Below the pieces are notes generated by a model that searched no databases, was not told where the DNA came from, and was given only the letters and a program-made list of their open reading frames with translations. Below are positions 1 through 8,280 of a stretch of DNA of 41,220 nucleotides, piece after piece. The translations under genes and the position numbers were made by a program. Location: the NCBI GenBank assembly GCA_017449485.1, contig JAFTFP010000242.1:1-41220 (forward strand), in the 5' to 3' direction. Every line of letters starts with the position of its first letter. Position 1 is the stretch's first letter. The DNA is from Lachnospiraceae bacterium (GTDB lineage: Bacteria; Bacillota; Clostridia; Lachnospirales; Lachnospiraceae).

Positions 1-789
1 CAGTTTCTTTCCTTTGCCTTTGTCATGCGGTTCTACTTCCACCGGCAGGGGTGGCATGCCTGCAGCGACGATCCGGTCTCCTTTGGCTGGCATTTTCCGC
101 ACGTCCTGGATATCATCGGCCTGGGCCTGTCGGCTTTTGTCATGCAGGGCACGAACTCCCTGGTTCAGATCACCTGCAACAACATGCTGATGGCGTCCGG
201 CGGCGCGATGTTCATTTCCATCATGACCATTGTCTCCTCGGTCCGCTCCATTCTGGACGTGCCTGTGCAGGCCGTGACGGAGGGCGCATCCCCGACCATC
301 AGCTACAACTACGGCGCGCGCCGCGCCGGCAATATCCGCAAGGCCATGAAGCTCATGATCGCGCTGGCGCTGTCCTACACCCTGATTGTCTGGCTGCTGG
401 TGCTGAATTTTCCCAGCTTCTTCGTGCGGATATTTTCTTCCGATCCGGCGCTGATGGAGGCGGGCGCGCGGGCGCTGCACCTGTATTTTTACGCTTTCGT
501 TTTCCAGTCGCTGCAGTACAGCGGCCAGTCCGTCTTTAAGGCACTGGGCAAAAAGCGGCACACGATCTTCTTCAGTCTCCTGCGGAAGGCTTTCCTGGTC
601 GTTCCGCTCACACTGCTTCTGCCCACGGTTTTTCATCTGGGTACGGACGGCGTGTTCCTGGCAGAACCGGTTTCAAATGTCATCGGCGGGACAGCCTGTC
701 TTGTCACCATGCTCTGCACCGTATTGCCGGAGCTGAAGAAAATGGAGGCGGAAGGGGAAGAAAATGCCCCATTTCGTATGGAAAAATGA
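1..789 (+). CDS. MATE family efflux transporter, C-terminal part (5' end outside window)
   Basis: The reading frame is open from base 1 and ends at TGA 787-789, so only the C-terminal ~262 residues are present. The product is a polytopic membrane protein. The stretch with GTNSLVQITCNN, followed by PVQAVTEGASPTISYNYGA, is the repeat-type motif of MATE (multidrug and toxic compound extrusion) carriers, which export cationic drugs or metabolites using a Na+ or H+ gradient. Several hydrophobic helices follow, and the protein ends in a short charged tail (KKMEAEGEENAPFRMEK). The first internal ATG (base 25) is not the real start because similarity continues upstream. The substrate cannot be told from sequence. 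It is followed after about 90 bases by ilvE, with no clear terminator between them. Confidence 0.85.
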   Translation, partial: QFLSFAFVMRFYFHRQGWHACSDDPVSFGWHFPHVLDIIGLGLSAFVMQGTNSLVQITCNNMLMASGGAMFISIMTIVSSVRSILDVPVQAVTEGASPTISYNYGARRAGNIRKAMKLMIALALSYTLIVWLLVLNFPSFFVRIFSSDPALMEAGARALHLYFYAFVFQSLQYSGQSVFKALGKKRHTIFFSLLRKAFLVVPLTLLLPTVFHLGTDGVFLAEPVSNVIGGTACLVTMLCTVLPELKKMEAEGEENAPFRMEK

Positions 790-876
790 GTTTTATAGGC
801 TTATAATGTTTGGAAACAGTGCCATAAGATGGTTGAAGCGGAATTGGCACACAGTAGAAAGAGGAGGAACTGTCTG

Positions 877-1902
877 ATGGAAAAGAAGAACATTGACTGG
901 GGCAATCTCGGATTTGCTTATCACGTGACGGATTACCGTTATGTCAGCAACTATAAGGACGGCGCATGGGATGAAGGCGCACTGATTACAGATGACAAGA
1001 TTGTCATGAGCGAAGATGCCGGTGTTCTTCAGTATGCCCAGACTGTTTTCGAGGGACTCAAGGCCTATGAGACCGAGGACGGACACATCGTCTGCTTCCG
1101 CCCTGACCTGAACGCGGAGCGCATGGTCATGTCTGCAGAGCGCCTGGAGATTCCGGTTTTCCCGAAGGAGCGCTTCATTGACGCAGTGAGACAGGTCGTC
1201 AAGGCCAACGAAGCCTGGGTGCCGCCGTATGGCAGCGGCGCGACGCTCTACATCCGCCCGTATTCCTTCGGTATCAGCCCGGTCATCGGCGTGAAGCCGG
1301 CCGAGGAGTATCAGTTCCGTATTTTCGTGACGCCGGTGGGCCCGTACTTCAAGGGCGGCGCGAAGCCGATCATCATCAAGGTGTCAGATTTTGACCGCGC
1401 GGCACCGAGAGGAACCGGCCACATCAAGGCTGGCCTGAACTACGCGATGAGCCTGCACGCCATCGTGACGGCCCATGAGGAAGGCTTCGCGGAGAACGTG
1501 TATCTGGATCCCGCGACCCGCACCAAGATCGAGGAGACCGGCGGCGCCAACACCATCTTCGTCGATGAGGATGGAAACCTGACGATCCCGAAATCGGACA
1601 GCATTCTGCCGTCCATCACCCGCCGCTCACTGGTCTATGTCGCAGAGCACTATCTGGGCCTGAAGGTGACCGAGCGCGAGGTGTACCTGGACGAGGTCGG
1701 AAACTTCACCGAGATGGGTCTGTGCGGCACCGCCGCCGTCATTTCGCCGGTTGCGAAGATCAACGATCACGGAAAGGAAATCTGCTTCCGCGACAACCAG
1801 GAGAAGATGGGTCCGGTTCTGCAGAAGCTGTATGACACGCTGACCGGTATTCAGATGGGCCGCATCGAGGCACCTGAGGGCTGGATCTGCCGGATCGACT
1901 AA
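877..1902 (+). CDS. ilvE: Branched-chain amino acid aminotransferase
   Basis: PLP-dependent fold-type IV aminotransferase (341 aa). It transfers the amino group between glutamate and the 2-oxo acids of leucine, isoleucine and valine in the cytoplasm. The motif GTGHIKAGLNYAMS carries the Schiff-base lysine, and KIEETGGANTIF plus GLCGTAAVI are the cofactor-phosphate and C-terminal motifs of the IlvE/BCAT family. The length is normal. I chose ATG 877 because GAGGAGG lies just upstream (861-867) and the family start is near here; the in-frame ATG at 829 adds 16 residues unlike the family and has no ribosome site. A hairpin terminator follows, so the gene is probably the last of its transcript. 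No T-box leader fits in the short upstream gap. Confidence 0.95.
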   Translation: MEKKNIDWGNLGFAYHVTDYRYVSNYKDGAWDEGALITDDKIVMSEDAGVLQYAQTVFEGLKAYETEDGHIVCFRPDLNAERMVMSAERLEIPVFPKERFIDAVRQVVKANEAWVPPYGSGATLYIRPYSFGISPVIGVKPAEEYQFRIFVTPVGPYFKGGAKPIIIKVSDFDRAAPRGTGHIKAGLNYAMSLHAIVTAHEEGFAENVYLDPATRTKIEETGGANTIFVDEDGNLTIPKSDSILPSITRRSLVYVAEHYLGLKVTEREVYLDEVGNFTEMGLCGTAAVISPVAKINDHGKEICFRDNQEKMGPVLQKLYDTLTGIQMGRIEAPEGWICRID

Positions 1903-1928
1903 GGCAAGTCACACATATTGATCATCAT

Positions 1929-1980
1929 AAAAGATACATAATGGCTCGGCGGGCGCCGATGTCCGTTATGTATCTTTTTA
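1929..1980 (+). terminator. Rho-independent terminator after ilvE
   Basis: AAAAGATACATAA (1929-1941) pairs with TTATGTATCTTTT (1966-1978), a perfect 13-bp stem. A GC-rich inner hairpin (around CGGCGGGCGCCG) lies between the arms, and the right arm ends in a T run. The flanking A and T runs could make it bidirectional. Confidence 0.8.
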
Positions 1981-2003
1981 AATCAGAAAAGGGGGGGATA
2001 CAT

Positions 2004-2729
2004 ATGACTTTAGAGGAGAAGATCGCGAAGCTGCGGGAGCTGGTAGAGGGGAGCGACAACATTGTCTTTTTCGGAGGCGCTGGCGTCTCCACGGAGAGCG
2101 GCATCCCGGATTTCCGTTCCCAGGACGGCCTGTATGCGCAGAAGTATAAGTATCCGCCGGAGACGATTGTCTCCCACACCTTCTATCGCCAGCGGCCGGA
2201 GGAATTCTTCGAGTTCTACAAGGAGAAGATGATCGCGCCGGATGCGCAGCCCAACGCGGCGCACTTAAAGCTGGCGGAGCTGGAGCAGCGGGGCAAGCTG
2301 AAGGCCGTTATTACACAGAACATCGACGGCCTGCATCAGAAGGCCGGCAGCAAGAAGGTGCTGGAGCTGCACGGATCCGTGCTGCGCAATTACTGCGAGA
2401 AATGCCACACCTTCTATGATGTGCATTACATTCTGAATTCGAAGGGCGTGCCGGTCTGCGAAAAGTGCGGCGGCCGCGTGAAGCCGGATGTGGTGCTGTA
2501 TGAGGAAGGCCTGGACATGGGCATTCTGAACGAGGCGGTCCGCTGCATCTCCGAGGCGGACATGCTCATCATCGGCGGCACCTCGCTGGTGGTTTACCCG
2601 GCGGCCGGCCTGATCGATTATTATCGCGGGAATAAGCTGGTGCTGATCAACAAGAGCGCCACGAGCCGCGACGCCCAGGCGGACCTGATCATCGACGGAA
2701 AGATCGGAGAAGTGCTCGGCGCGCTGTAA
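2004..2729 (+). CDS. NAD-dependent protein deacylase, sirtuin family
   Basis: Cytoplasmic sirtuin of 241 aa, which removes acetyl or acyl groups from lysine using NAD+. The NAD-binding motif GAGVSTESGIPDFRS is at residues 25-39, TQNIDGLHQ is near residue 103, and the catalytic His lies in LELHGS about 20 residues later. Two CxxC pairs (CEKC...CEKC) form the structural zinc site. GTSLVVYPAAGL is the second nucleotide motif. The start at ATG 2004 follows a G-rich ribosome site (1991-1997); an upstream in-frame ATG at 1941 lies inside the ilvE terminator and is unlikely. It stands alone between a terminator and a convergent gene, so its targets cannot be inferred. The symbol cobB/npdA would fit but is not decided here. 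Confidence 0.95.
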   Translation: MTLEEKIAKLRELVEGSDNIVFFGGAGVSTESGIPDFRSQDGLYAQKYKYPPETIVSHTFYRQRPEEFFEFYKEKMIAPDAQPNAAHLKLAELEQRGKLKAVITQNIDGLHQKAGSKKVLELHGSVLRNYCEKCHTFYDVHYILNSKGVPVCEKCGGRVKPDVVLYEEGLDMGILNEAVRCISEADMLIIGGTSLVVYPAAGLIDYYRGNKLVLINKSATSRDAQADLIIDGKIGEVLGAL

Positions 2730-2767
2730 GAAATGCCGGCTGGCCGGATTTTGCCGGATCTGATAGA

Positions 2768-3394
2768 TCAGTGTTTCTCCGCCTTCCGGAAGATCCGGAC
2801 GAAGAAAACGGAGAACAGGAGCGCTATCGCGGCGCAGCCGAAGAACAGAAACAGGCTGAAGAAACCGACGAGAATGGAGCCGTTGTGCATCGATAAATCG
2901 ACGATCAGCGCGATCAGCACGAAACAGGAAACTGTAAAGGGAAAATTGGAAAGACTTAAGAGGAAACTGTTCCGCACCAGCTGCGGGACAGTTTCTTCAT
3001 GTGTGGCCAGCAGCGGGAAGGCGTACAGCAGCACGGAGACGATGCCGATCAGGATCAGCCACACAGGGTACTGCAGAAAACGGTACGCCGGATCAATCAC
3101 GTTATAAATTACATACAGGTCTGCGGAGAAAAACAGAATGAGCACAAGGAGTGCGGACCACAGTATCGTCGCCTGCCGGAAATTCTGCTTAAAAGAGGCA
3201 AAATATGACCGGGCAGGATAGGTGCTTTCTTTTTTTACGATCGCGATGGTCTCGTGATAGAGCGCAGTGATGGCTGCGCCGATCGTGATGATGGGAAGGC
3301 AGGTGACGATAAAGATCACATTTAAAAGGATCAGATCGAAAAACCTTCCGAGGAAGATGGTGACCGGATTATTCGGGCCAAACAGCTTATCCAT
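2768..3394 (-). CDS. YesL-like (DUF624) membrane protein
   Basis: A 208-residue integral membrane protein with about five hydrophobic helices and the N-terminal pattern FGPNNPVTIFLGRFFDLILLNVI..TCLPIITIGAA..ALY, typical of the YesL/DUF624 family. Members usually sit next to CUT1 sugar ABC transporters; their molecular function is not established. Here the gene is divergent from the sugar-binding lipoprotein gene, which agrees with that association. AGAGG lies upstream of the start (minus strand), and a promoter can be read at 3424-3452. It converges on the sirtuin gene with a gap of under 40 bases. A role in sugar uptake is inference from context. Confidence 0.85.
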   Translation of the reverse strand: MDKLFGPNNPVTIFLGRFFDLILLNVIFIVTCLPIITIGAAITALYHETIAIVKKESTYPARSYFASFKQNFRQATILWSALLVLILFFSADLYVIYNVIDPAYRFLQYPVWLILIGIVSVLLYAFPLLATHEETVPQLVRNSFLLSLSNFPFTVSCFVLIALIVDLSMHNGSILVGFFSLFLFFGCAAIALLFSVFFVRIFRKAEKH

Positions 3395-3423
3395 ATTACG
3401 TTTACCTCTTAAATATTAAAACG

Positions 3424-3452
3424 TCTATAATCAGCGTGAACTAATTGCGCAA
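3424..3452 (-). promoter_or_regulatory. Putative promoter of the YesL-like gene
   Basis: On the minus strand, TTGCGC (plus-strand 3447-3452) and TATAGA (3424-3429) are separated by exactly 17 bases, about 30 bases before the start codon. This is sequence matching only. Confidence 0.45.
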
Positions 3453-3557
3453 AATCAATAAGACGCATTTCTTTGTGCAGATTTTACCAAATTCCATATA
3501 AAGATACTAAAAAACTGTGCATATTGGCAATATCTGTGAACAAAAAAGCAATTTCTG

Positions 3558-3580
3558 TATAATCTTCGAAAACGATTGCT
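3558..3580 (+). promoter_or_regulatory. -10 box and cre-like site upstream of the sugar transport operon
   Basis: TATAAT at 3558-3563 is a perfect -10 hexamer; no good -35 is seen at the usual spacing, so an activator may be needed. Immediately downstream, CGAAAACGATTGCT (3567-3580) matches 11 of 14 positions of the CcpA operator consensus TGWNANCGNTNWCA. A cre overlapping the start of transcription is the classic position for CcpA repression. The HPr kinase gene in the same window supports this, but the site is imperfect. Confidence 0.45.
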
Positions 3581-3654
3581 GATATAACAGAATTAAGCGT
3601 AACAGACGGGATGAGTCCCGTAAACAGCAAATAAAAGTTATAAGGAGGAAACCA

Positions 3655-5133
3655 ATGAAAAAGAGAGTATTGGCAGTCATCTTAACTGGCGTCATGACCG
3701 CGACTGTCCTTGCAGGCTGCGGTGCAGCTCCGGCAGCTCCGGCAGCAGAAGCACCGGCAGCAGAAGAAGCAGCTCCGGCAGAAGAAGAAGCAGCTCCGGC
3801 TGAGGAAGCGGCTCCGGCAGAAGAAGAAGCAGCTCCGGCAGAAGAAGAAGCAGCTCCGGCAGCAGGCGGCGTGATCAATCTGTGGACATTCACGGATGAA
3901 GTTCCGGGCATGATTGACAAGTACCTGGAAGCGCATCCGGATTTCCCTTACACCGTGAATTCGACCATCATTGCAACCACTGAGGGCGCTTATCAGCCGG
4001 CTCTGGACCAGGCCCTTCAGGCAGGCGGCGCTGAGCAGCCTGACATCTACTGCGCAGAATCCGCTTTCGTTCTGAAGTATACACAGGGCGACATGCAGGA
4101 TTTCGCAATGCCTTACGAGGATCTGGGCATCGATATTGATGCAGAGATCAAGGCAGCTGACATCGCACAGTATTCCGTTGATATCGGAACCAATCAGGAT
4201 GGAAAGGTCGACGGCCTTGGCTATCAGGCAACCGGCGGTGCATTCATCTACAGAAGATCCATCGCTCAGGAAGTTTTCGGAACAGACGATCCGGAAGCAA
4301 TCGGCGAGATCATCGGCTCCGGTTCCGGCAGCTGGGATAAGTTCTTCGAAGCAGCCGGCACACTGGCTGACAACGGCGTAGCAATCGTCTCCGGTGACGG
4401 CGATGTCTGGCACGCAGTTGAGAACAGCTCCGATGAAGGCTGGCTGACAGAGGATGGCCTGCTTCACATCGATCCCAAGAGAGAAGCATTCCTGGATATC
4501 TCCAAGAATCTGACCGACAACGGTTGGTCCAACCAGACTCAGGACTGGCAGGATGCATGGTTTGCTGACATGAAGGGTGAGGGCGCGAAGCCGGTATTCG
4601 GTTTCTTCGGACCCGCATGGCTGATCAACTACACACTGGCTCCGAACTGCGGCGGCGAAGCAGTCGGCGAAGGCACCTATGGTGACTGGGCAGTTACAGC
4701 TCCTCCGATCGGATTCTTCTGGGGCGGCACATGGGTTCTTGCAAACAAGAACATGGATCCTGCAAAGGTCGATGCAGTTAAGGAACTGATTTACTACATC
4801 ACACTTGATACCACCGATGACGGCCTGCAGTACAAGTGGGCAAACGGCACACTGAACGGCGAAGGCGGCACGAAGGACTGCGTCGCTTCCGGTACTGTCA
4901 TGGCGAAGTCCAACGGCGAGCTTGACTTCCTGGGCGGCCAGAACATGTTCGACGTATTCGTACCTGCAAACCAGTATGCAAACGGCAAGAACCTGACCCA
5001 GTATGATGAGTCCATCAACCAGATCTGGAGAGATCAGGTCCGCGCATATGCAGCAGGCGAGAAGGATCGTGATGCAGCGATCAAAGACTTCAAGCAGACT
5101 GTTTCCGACAACCTCGGTATCGATGCTGAGTAA
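3655..5133 (+). CDS. Sugar ABC transporter substrate-binding lipoprotein (family 1)
   Basis: Extracellular solute-binding protein, 492 aa. The signal peptide ends in the lipobox VLAGC with the lipidated Cys at residue 22. A low-complexity linker of Ala, Pro and Glu (about residues 23-73) then holds the binding domain away from the membrane. The mature domain (INLWTFTDE..., then PDIYCAES, later FFGPAWLINY and GFFWGGTWVLANK) is typical of CUT1 carbohydrate-binding proteins. Strong AAGGAGG site before ATG 3655. Two permease genes follow, and the GH3 and AraC genes nearby suggest an oligosaccharide, perhaps a plant-glycan fragment; the exact sugar is not known. A stem-loop after the gene may lower permease expression relative to this protein. 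Confidence 0.9.
   Translation: MKKRVLAVILTGVMTATVLAGCGAAPAAPAAEAPAAEEAAPAEEEAAPAEEAAPAEEEAAPAEEEAAPAAGGVINLWTFTDEVPGMIDKYLEAHPDFPYTVNSTIIATTEGAYQPALDQALQAGGAEQPDIYCAESAFVLKYTQGDMQDFAMPYEDLGIDIDAEIKAADIAQYSVDIGTNQDGKVDGLGYQATGGAFIYRRSIAQEVFGTDDPEAIGEIIGSGSGSWDKFFEAAGTLADNGVAIVSGDGDVWHAVENSSDEGWLTEDGLLHIDPKREAFLDISKNLTDNGWSNQTQDWQDAWFADMKGEGAKPVFGFFGPAWLINYTLAPNCGGEAVGEGTYGDWAVTAPPIGFFWGGTWVLANKNMDPAKVDAVKELIYYITLDTTDDGLQYKWANGTLNGEGGTKDCVASGTVMAKSNGELDFLGGQNMFDVFVPANQYANGKNLTQYDESINQIWRDQVRAYAAGEKDRDAAIKDFKQTVSDNLGIDAE
3724..3870 (+). repeat. In-frame degenerate repeat coding for the Ala/Pro/Glu linker
   Basis: Imperfect repeats built on GCAGCTCCGGCAGAAGAAGAA encode AAPAEEE-type units directly after the lipidated cysteine. 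All changes keep the reading frame. Such repeats can gain or lose units by slippage, so the linker length may vary between strains. Confidence 0.75.
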
Positions 5134-5166
5134 TTTAAGGAAATGTCTTAAGTAATTTATCAGCTT

Positions 5167-5203
5167 CGGCGGGGTGGGCTTCCTCCTTTGACCCACCCCG
5201 CCG
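5167..5203 (+). terminator. Stem-loop between binding-protein and permease genes
   Basis: CGGCGGGGTGGG (5167-5178) pairs perfectly with CCCACCCCGCCG (5192-5203) around a 13-base loop. Only TTTCATT follows, so termination is probably partial. Stem-loops in this place often stabilise the upstream mRNA and give more binding protein than permease; that role is inferred. Confidence 0.6.
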
Positions 5204-5272
5204 GTTTCATTCTAAGTTCACACTCACAATATGCGGAAGACATCATAGTATAACTCATGCGGGGGACTACCT

Positions 5273-6250
5273 ATGAACAAGAAGAAAAATTTCAGCTATG
5301 CAAGATACGGCTACCTTTTCTCCATTCCGTTTGTCATTGCATTCCTGATCTTTCAGCTGTATCCGACCCTGTACACCGCAGTGATCGGTTTTACGGATCT
5401 GAAAGGAATCGGTAAGACAGACTGGCATTTTCTGGAGAAGCCTTTTGCAAACTTTGTTACGATTCTGACCAGCCCGACTTTCCAGACAGCGTTTAAGAAC
5501 ACCATCAAGCTGTGGGTCTGCAACTTCATTCCTCAGCTGGCTCTGGCGCTGCTGCTTGCTGCCTGGTTTACGGACCGGCGTTTCAAGATCCCGGGCGAAG
5601 GCATTTTCAAGGTTCTTTTCTATATGCCCAACATCATCACGGCTGCGACCGTCGCAATCCTGTTCAACGCCCTGTTCGGCTATCCGATGGGCCCGGTCAA
5701 CGACCTGATGACACGCTTTGGCATCTTTGATTCACCTTACAATTTCCTTGTAAAGAAAAATATCGCACAGGATATTGTCATCTTCATCCAGACCTGGATG
5801 TGGTACGGCTACACGATGATCATCCTGATTTCCGGTGTTCTGGGTATCAGCCCCGAGATCTTCGAGGCTGCGGAAGTGGACGGCGCCAACGGATGGCAGA
5901 CCTTCTGGCAGGTAACGATTCCGAATATCAAGACCATCCTGCTGTTCACCCTGGTCACCAGCCTGATCGGCGGTCTGAATATGTTCGATATTCCGAGACT
6001 GTTCCTGATGGGCGGTCCGGACAACGCAACCCTGACGACGAGTGTGTTTATTTACAACCTGGCCTTCTCCGGAAGCTACCTCTACAACCGTGCCGCGGCT
6101 GCCAGCATGCTCATGTTCGTACTGATCTGCCTGAGCTCCGCCCTCCTGTTCTATGCTCTGCGTGACAGAGACGAGGCAAAACTTGAAAAGATCGTGAAAC
6201 AGCAGATCAAGGAGGAGAAAAGACGACAGAAGGAGGCGGCGAAATCATGA
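5273..6250 (+). CDS. Sugar ABC transporter permease, MalF-like (CUT1)
   Basis: Inner-membrane permease of 325 aa with about six hydrophobic helices. The first begins near residue 15 (YLFSIPFVIAFLIFQLYP). The cytoplasmic EAA loop EAAEVDGANGWQ begins near residue 199 and is the docking site for the ATPase. The protein ends in a very basic, glutamate-rich tail. It overlaps the next permease by ATGA (6247-6250), which indicates translational coupling. It works as a heterodimer with that permease and takes sugar from the upstream lipoprotein. No ATPase gene is present in the locus; in Firmicutes a shared MsmX/MsiK-type ATPase usually serves such systems (family knowledge, not seen here). Confidence 0.92.
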   Translation: MNKKKNFSYARYGYLFSIPFVIAFLIFQLYPTLYTAVIGFTDLKGIGKTDWHFLEKPFANFVTILTSPTFQTAFKNTIKLWVCNFIPQLALALLLAAWFTDRRFKIPGEGIFKVLFYMPNIITAATVAILFNALFGYPMGPVNDLMTRFGIFDSPYNFLVKKNIAQDIVIFIQTWMWYGYTMIILISGVLGISPEIFEAAEVDGANGWQTFWQVTIPNIKTILLFTLVTSLIGGLNMFDIPRLFLMGGPDNATLTTSVFIYNLAFSGSYLYNRAAAASMLMFVLICLSSALLFYALRDRDEAKLEKIVKQQIKEEKRRQKEAAKS

Positions 6251-7089
6251 GTAAGAATAAGAACCACTACGGAAAGAAAACCGTGATTTTCATTATCTGT
6301 GTATTTCTGGCCATCCTGAGTGTAATGCCTTTCCTTATTATGATCGTCAACTCGACAAGGTCCACGACACAGATTCAGCAGCACGCGGTATCGCTGATCC
6401 CGTCGCACTATTTTTCCAACAACCTGAAGATCCTGCTGGGAAAGAGCTTCAGGCCGTCCGTCGGTTTCATGAACTCGCTGATCGTTTCCATCAGCGCGAC
6501 GGCGCTGGCGACCTACTTCTCCACACTGACCGCGTATGCACTGGTGGTCTACCAGTGGAAGGCAAGGAAGGCGTTCTTCTCCTTCATCATGGCAATCATG
6601 ATGATTCCGGCGCAGATTACGATGATCGGTTTCTATCAGATGGTCTATAAGATCCACATGACGAACCACCTCTCCATGCTGATCCTGCCGGCCATTGCAT
6701 CGCCCTCCATGGTCTTCTTCATGCGGCAGTACATGCAGCCGGCCCTGTCGCTGGAAATCGTCCAGTCGGCCCGGATCGACGGCGCGAAAGAATTCTACAT
6801 TTTCAATCTGATTGCGCTTCCGATCATGAAGCCGGCGATTGCGACGCAGGCGATCTTCAGTTTTGTCAGCAGCTGGAACAGACTGTTCGAGCCTCTGATT
6901 CTTCTGACAGATCAGAAGAAATATACGCTTCCGATCATGGTCTCGCTGCTAAGAGGAGATATCTACAAGACAGAATACGGCGCAGTCTATCTGGGACTGA
7001 CCCTGACAGCACTTCCGCTGATTGTTGTATACCTTGCACTTTCGAAGTACATCATCGCAGGTGTCGCGCTCGGCTCGGTGAAGGGCTGA
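6247..7089 (+). CDS. Sugar ABC transporter permease, MalG-like (CUT1)
   Basis: Second permease, 280 aa, with six predicted helices and an N-terminal YGKKTVIFIICVFLAILSVMPFLIMIVNSTR segment typical of MalG-type subunits (written here only as a landmark: the hydrophobic run covers roughly residues 12-34). The EAA loop VQSARIDGAKEFY lies near residue 170. The start ATG overlaps the stop of the upstream permease, so the two are made together. It closes the plus-strand transport operon. The GC-rich hairpin after it carries a T run on the opposite strand only, so termination of this operon is less clear. Confidence 0.92.
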   Translation: MSKNKNHYGKKTVIFIICVFLAILSVMPFLIMIVNSTRSTTQIQQHAVSLIPSHYFSNNLKILLGKSFRPSVGFMNSLIVSISATALATYFSTLTAYALVVYQWKARKAFFSFIMAIMMIPAQITMIGFYQMVYKIHMTNHLSMLILPAIASPSMVFFMRQYMQPALSLEIVQSARIDGAKEFYIFNLIALPIMKPAIATQAIFSFVSSWNRLFEPLILLTDQKKYTLPIMVSLLRGDIYKTEYGAVYLGLTLTALPLIVVYLALSKYIIAGVALGSVKG

Positions 7090-7100
7090 TAAAAACACAT

Positions 7101-7125
7101 AAAAAGCGGCCCGTAAAAGGGCCGC
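7101..7125 (-). terminator. Terminator of the AraC-type regulator gene
   Basis: GCGGCCC (7106-7112) and GGGCCGC (7119-7125) form a 7-bp stem with a 6-base loop. On the minus strand the stem is followed by TTTTT (plus 7101-7105), so it fits the end of the minus-strand gene. On the plus strand no T run follows, though the hairpin may also slow the permease transcript. Confidence 0.75.
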
Positions 7126-7156
7126 AGACCTGATAAGAAGATAGAAAGATGCCTTC

Positions 7157-8149
7157 TCATTGCAGTGCGTGCTGAGCGTGAGAAGCTCCCGCGTAGAGAG
7201 CTGTGTTGGACGGCTTGACTGTCTCAGACAGAGCGCGGTATTCGGAGGGGGACATTCCGGTATATTTCCGGAAGCTGCGGCTGAAAGAAGTAAGCGACCC
7301 CCATCCGGTCCGGAAAGTAATTTCAGTGATGGACATACTGGTTGACAGCAGTTCCTGTGCGGCACGCACACGTCTGCGGACCAGATGGTCATAAAAGGTA
7401 GTACCCGCATATTCCTTGAAGAGGCGGCTGAAATGGAACTTGGAGAAGCCGACCAGTTCAGCCGCCTGCTCCAGGGAAATATCCTCGGCGTAGTGCTCAT
7501 CCAGATAGAGCATCAGGCCGGAGAATTTATCATAATTCGCCTGGAAATGGGTGCTGCCGGCGGGAGAAAAGTTATCGGAATCGGACAGACGCTCCTTTCC
7601 AATTCCCGCAAACACATTCAGCAGCTCAGCATAAATAGACATCTCCCAGGTACTCTGGGTGGAAAAGTAATTGTCAACAATGCGCATCATGGATTCGTAC
7701 ACACGCAGGTACAGCGACGGGGAGGATTTCCTCGTCAGATAGATCGGATCCAGCATCATGGACGTGAGCGCGCGGAATTCCTCGAATGCGTTCAGCGGGG
7801 AGAGGTCAAACAGACAGATAAAGCGTGCCCCCTCGATGCCGCCCAGGTGCCGATGCGGAACATGAGGCGGAATAATCAGAATATCAGAAGCATTCAGATG
7901 ATAAAGCTGGTTTCCGGCGATCGTGCTGTAGGTATTCTCCATACAGACCACAATCTCGACCGCCGCATGGTGATGCATCGCATAGGGATCCAGCTGATTG
8001 TTGTACCAGATGCGCACATGGGTGCCGGGCACAAAATCAACCTCCTCGACAGAATCGGTGACGGTTCTGCCGATGTATCCACGCACAGGCTGACGATATT
8101 TAAGCGGAACGCCGTCCCAGCCGGACGACTTTTCTGATTCAGTACCCAT
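7157..8149 (-). CDS. AraC/XylS family transcriptional regulator
   Basis: A 330-residue cytoplasmic regulator. The N-terminal half has a cupin-like sugar-sensing fold: HHHAAVEIVVC, then the LNASDILIIPPHVPH pattern. The C-terminal ~100 residues (about 205-305) hold the two helix-turn-helix motifs: ISLEQAAELVGFSKFHFSRLFKEYAG and ITEITFRTGWGSLTSFSRSFRKYTG, the latter with the family signature ending GMSPSEYR. It lies between the sugar transporter and the divergent GH3 gene, so it probably controls one or both in response to the imported sugar. An inverted repeat just before the GH3 gene (8239-8259) is a candidate target. The C-terminus has a short tail beyond the family domain. Confidence 0.92.
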   Translation of the reverse strand: MGTESEKSSGWDGVPLKYRQPVRGYIGRTVTDSVEEVDFVPGTHVRIWYNNQLDPYAMHHHAAVEIVVCMENTYSTIAGNQLYHLNASDILIIPPHVPHRHLGGIEGARFICLFDLSPLNAFEEFRALTSMMLDPIYLTRKSSPSLYLRVYESMMRIVDNYFSTQSTWEMSIYAELLNVFAGIGKERLSDSDNFSPAGSTHFQANYDKFSGLMLYLDEHYAEDISLEQAAELVGFSKFHFSRLFKEYAGTTFYDHLVRRRVRAAQELLSTSMSITEITFRTGWGSLTSFSRSFRKYTGMSPSEYRALSETVKPSNTALYAGASHAQHALQ

Positions 8150-8238
8150 AAACTAATCTTAACATATTTTTGTATTGTTTCAAATTTTAAACATGGATAC
8201 AGCCCCAAACTTTCAGAATTTGTTTTCATCATGACTCA

Positions 8239-8259
8239 GAGTTCAGAAAATCTGAACTC
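8239..8259 (+). promoter_or_regulatory. Inverted repeat upstream of the GH3 gene, possible operator
   Basis: GAGTTCAGA and TCTGAACTC are perfect complements separated by AAA, ending 21 bases before the GH3 start codon. CTCAGA also occurs as a direct repeat on both sides. It could be a protein-binding dyad or an mRNA hairpin just before the ribosome site. I could not assign a convincing -35/-10 pair in this intergenic region. Confidence 0.45.
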
Positions 8260-8280
8260 AGAAATCAGGAGGCGGGAATC

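Noticed and set aside
2733..3107. 124-residue plus-strand open frame
   Set aside because: It lies opposite the YesL-like gene, has no recognisable motif and a Lys/Arg/Thr-rich composition typical of a shadow frame.
3682..5196. 504-residue open frame antisense to the sugar-binding protein gene
   Set aside because: Cys-rich translation of the reverse complement of a clear lipoprotein gene; the linker repeat gives an artificial repeated tail.
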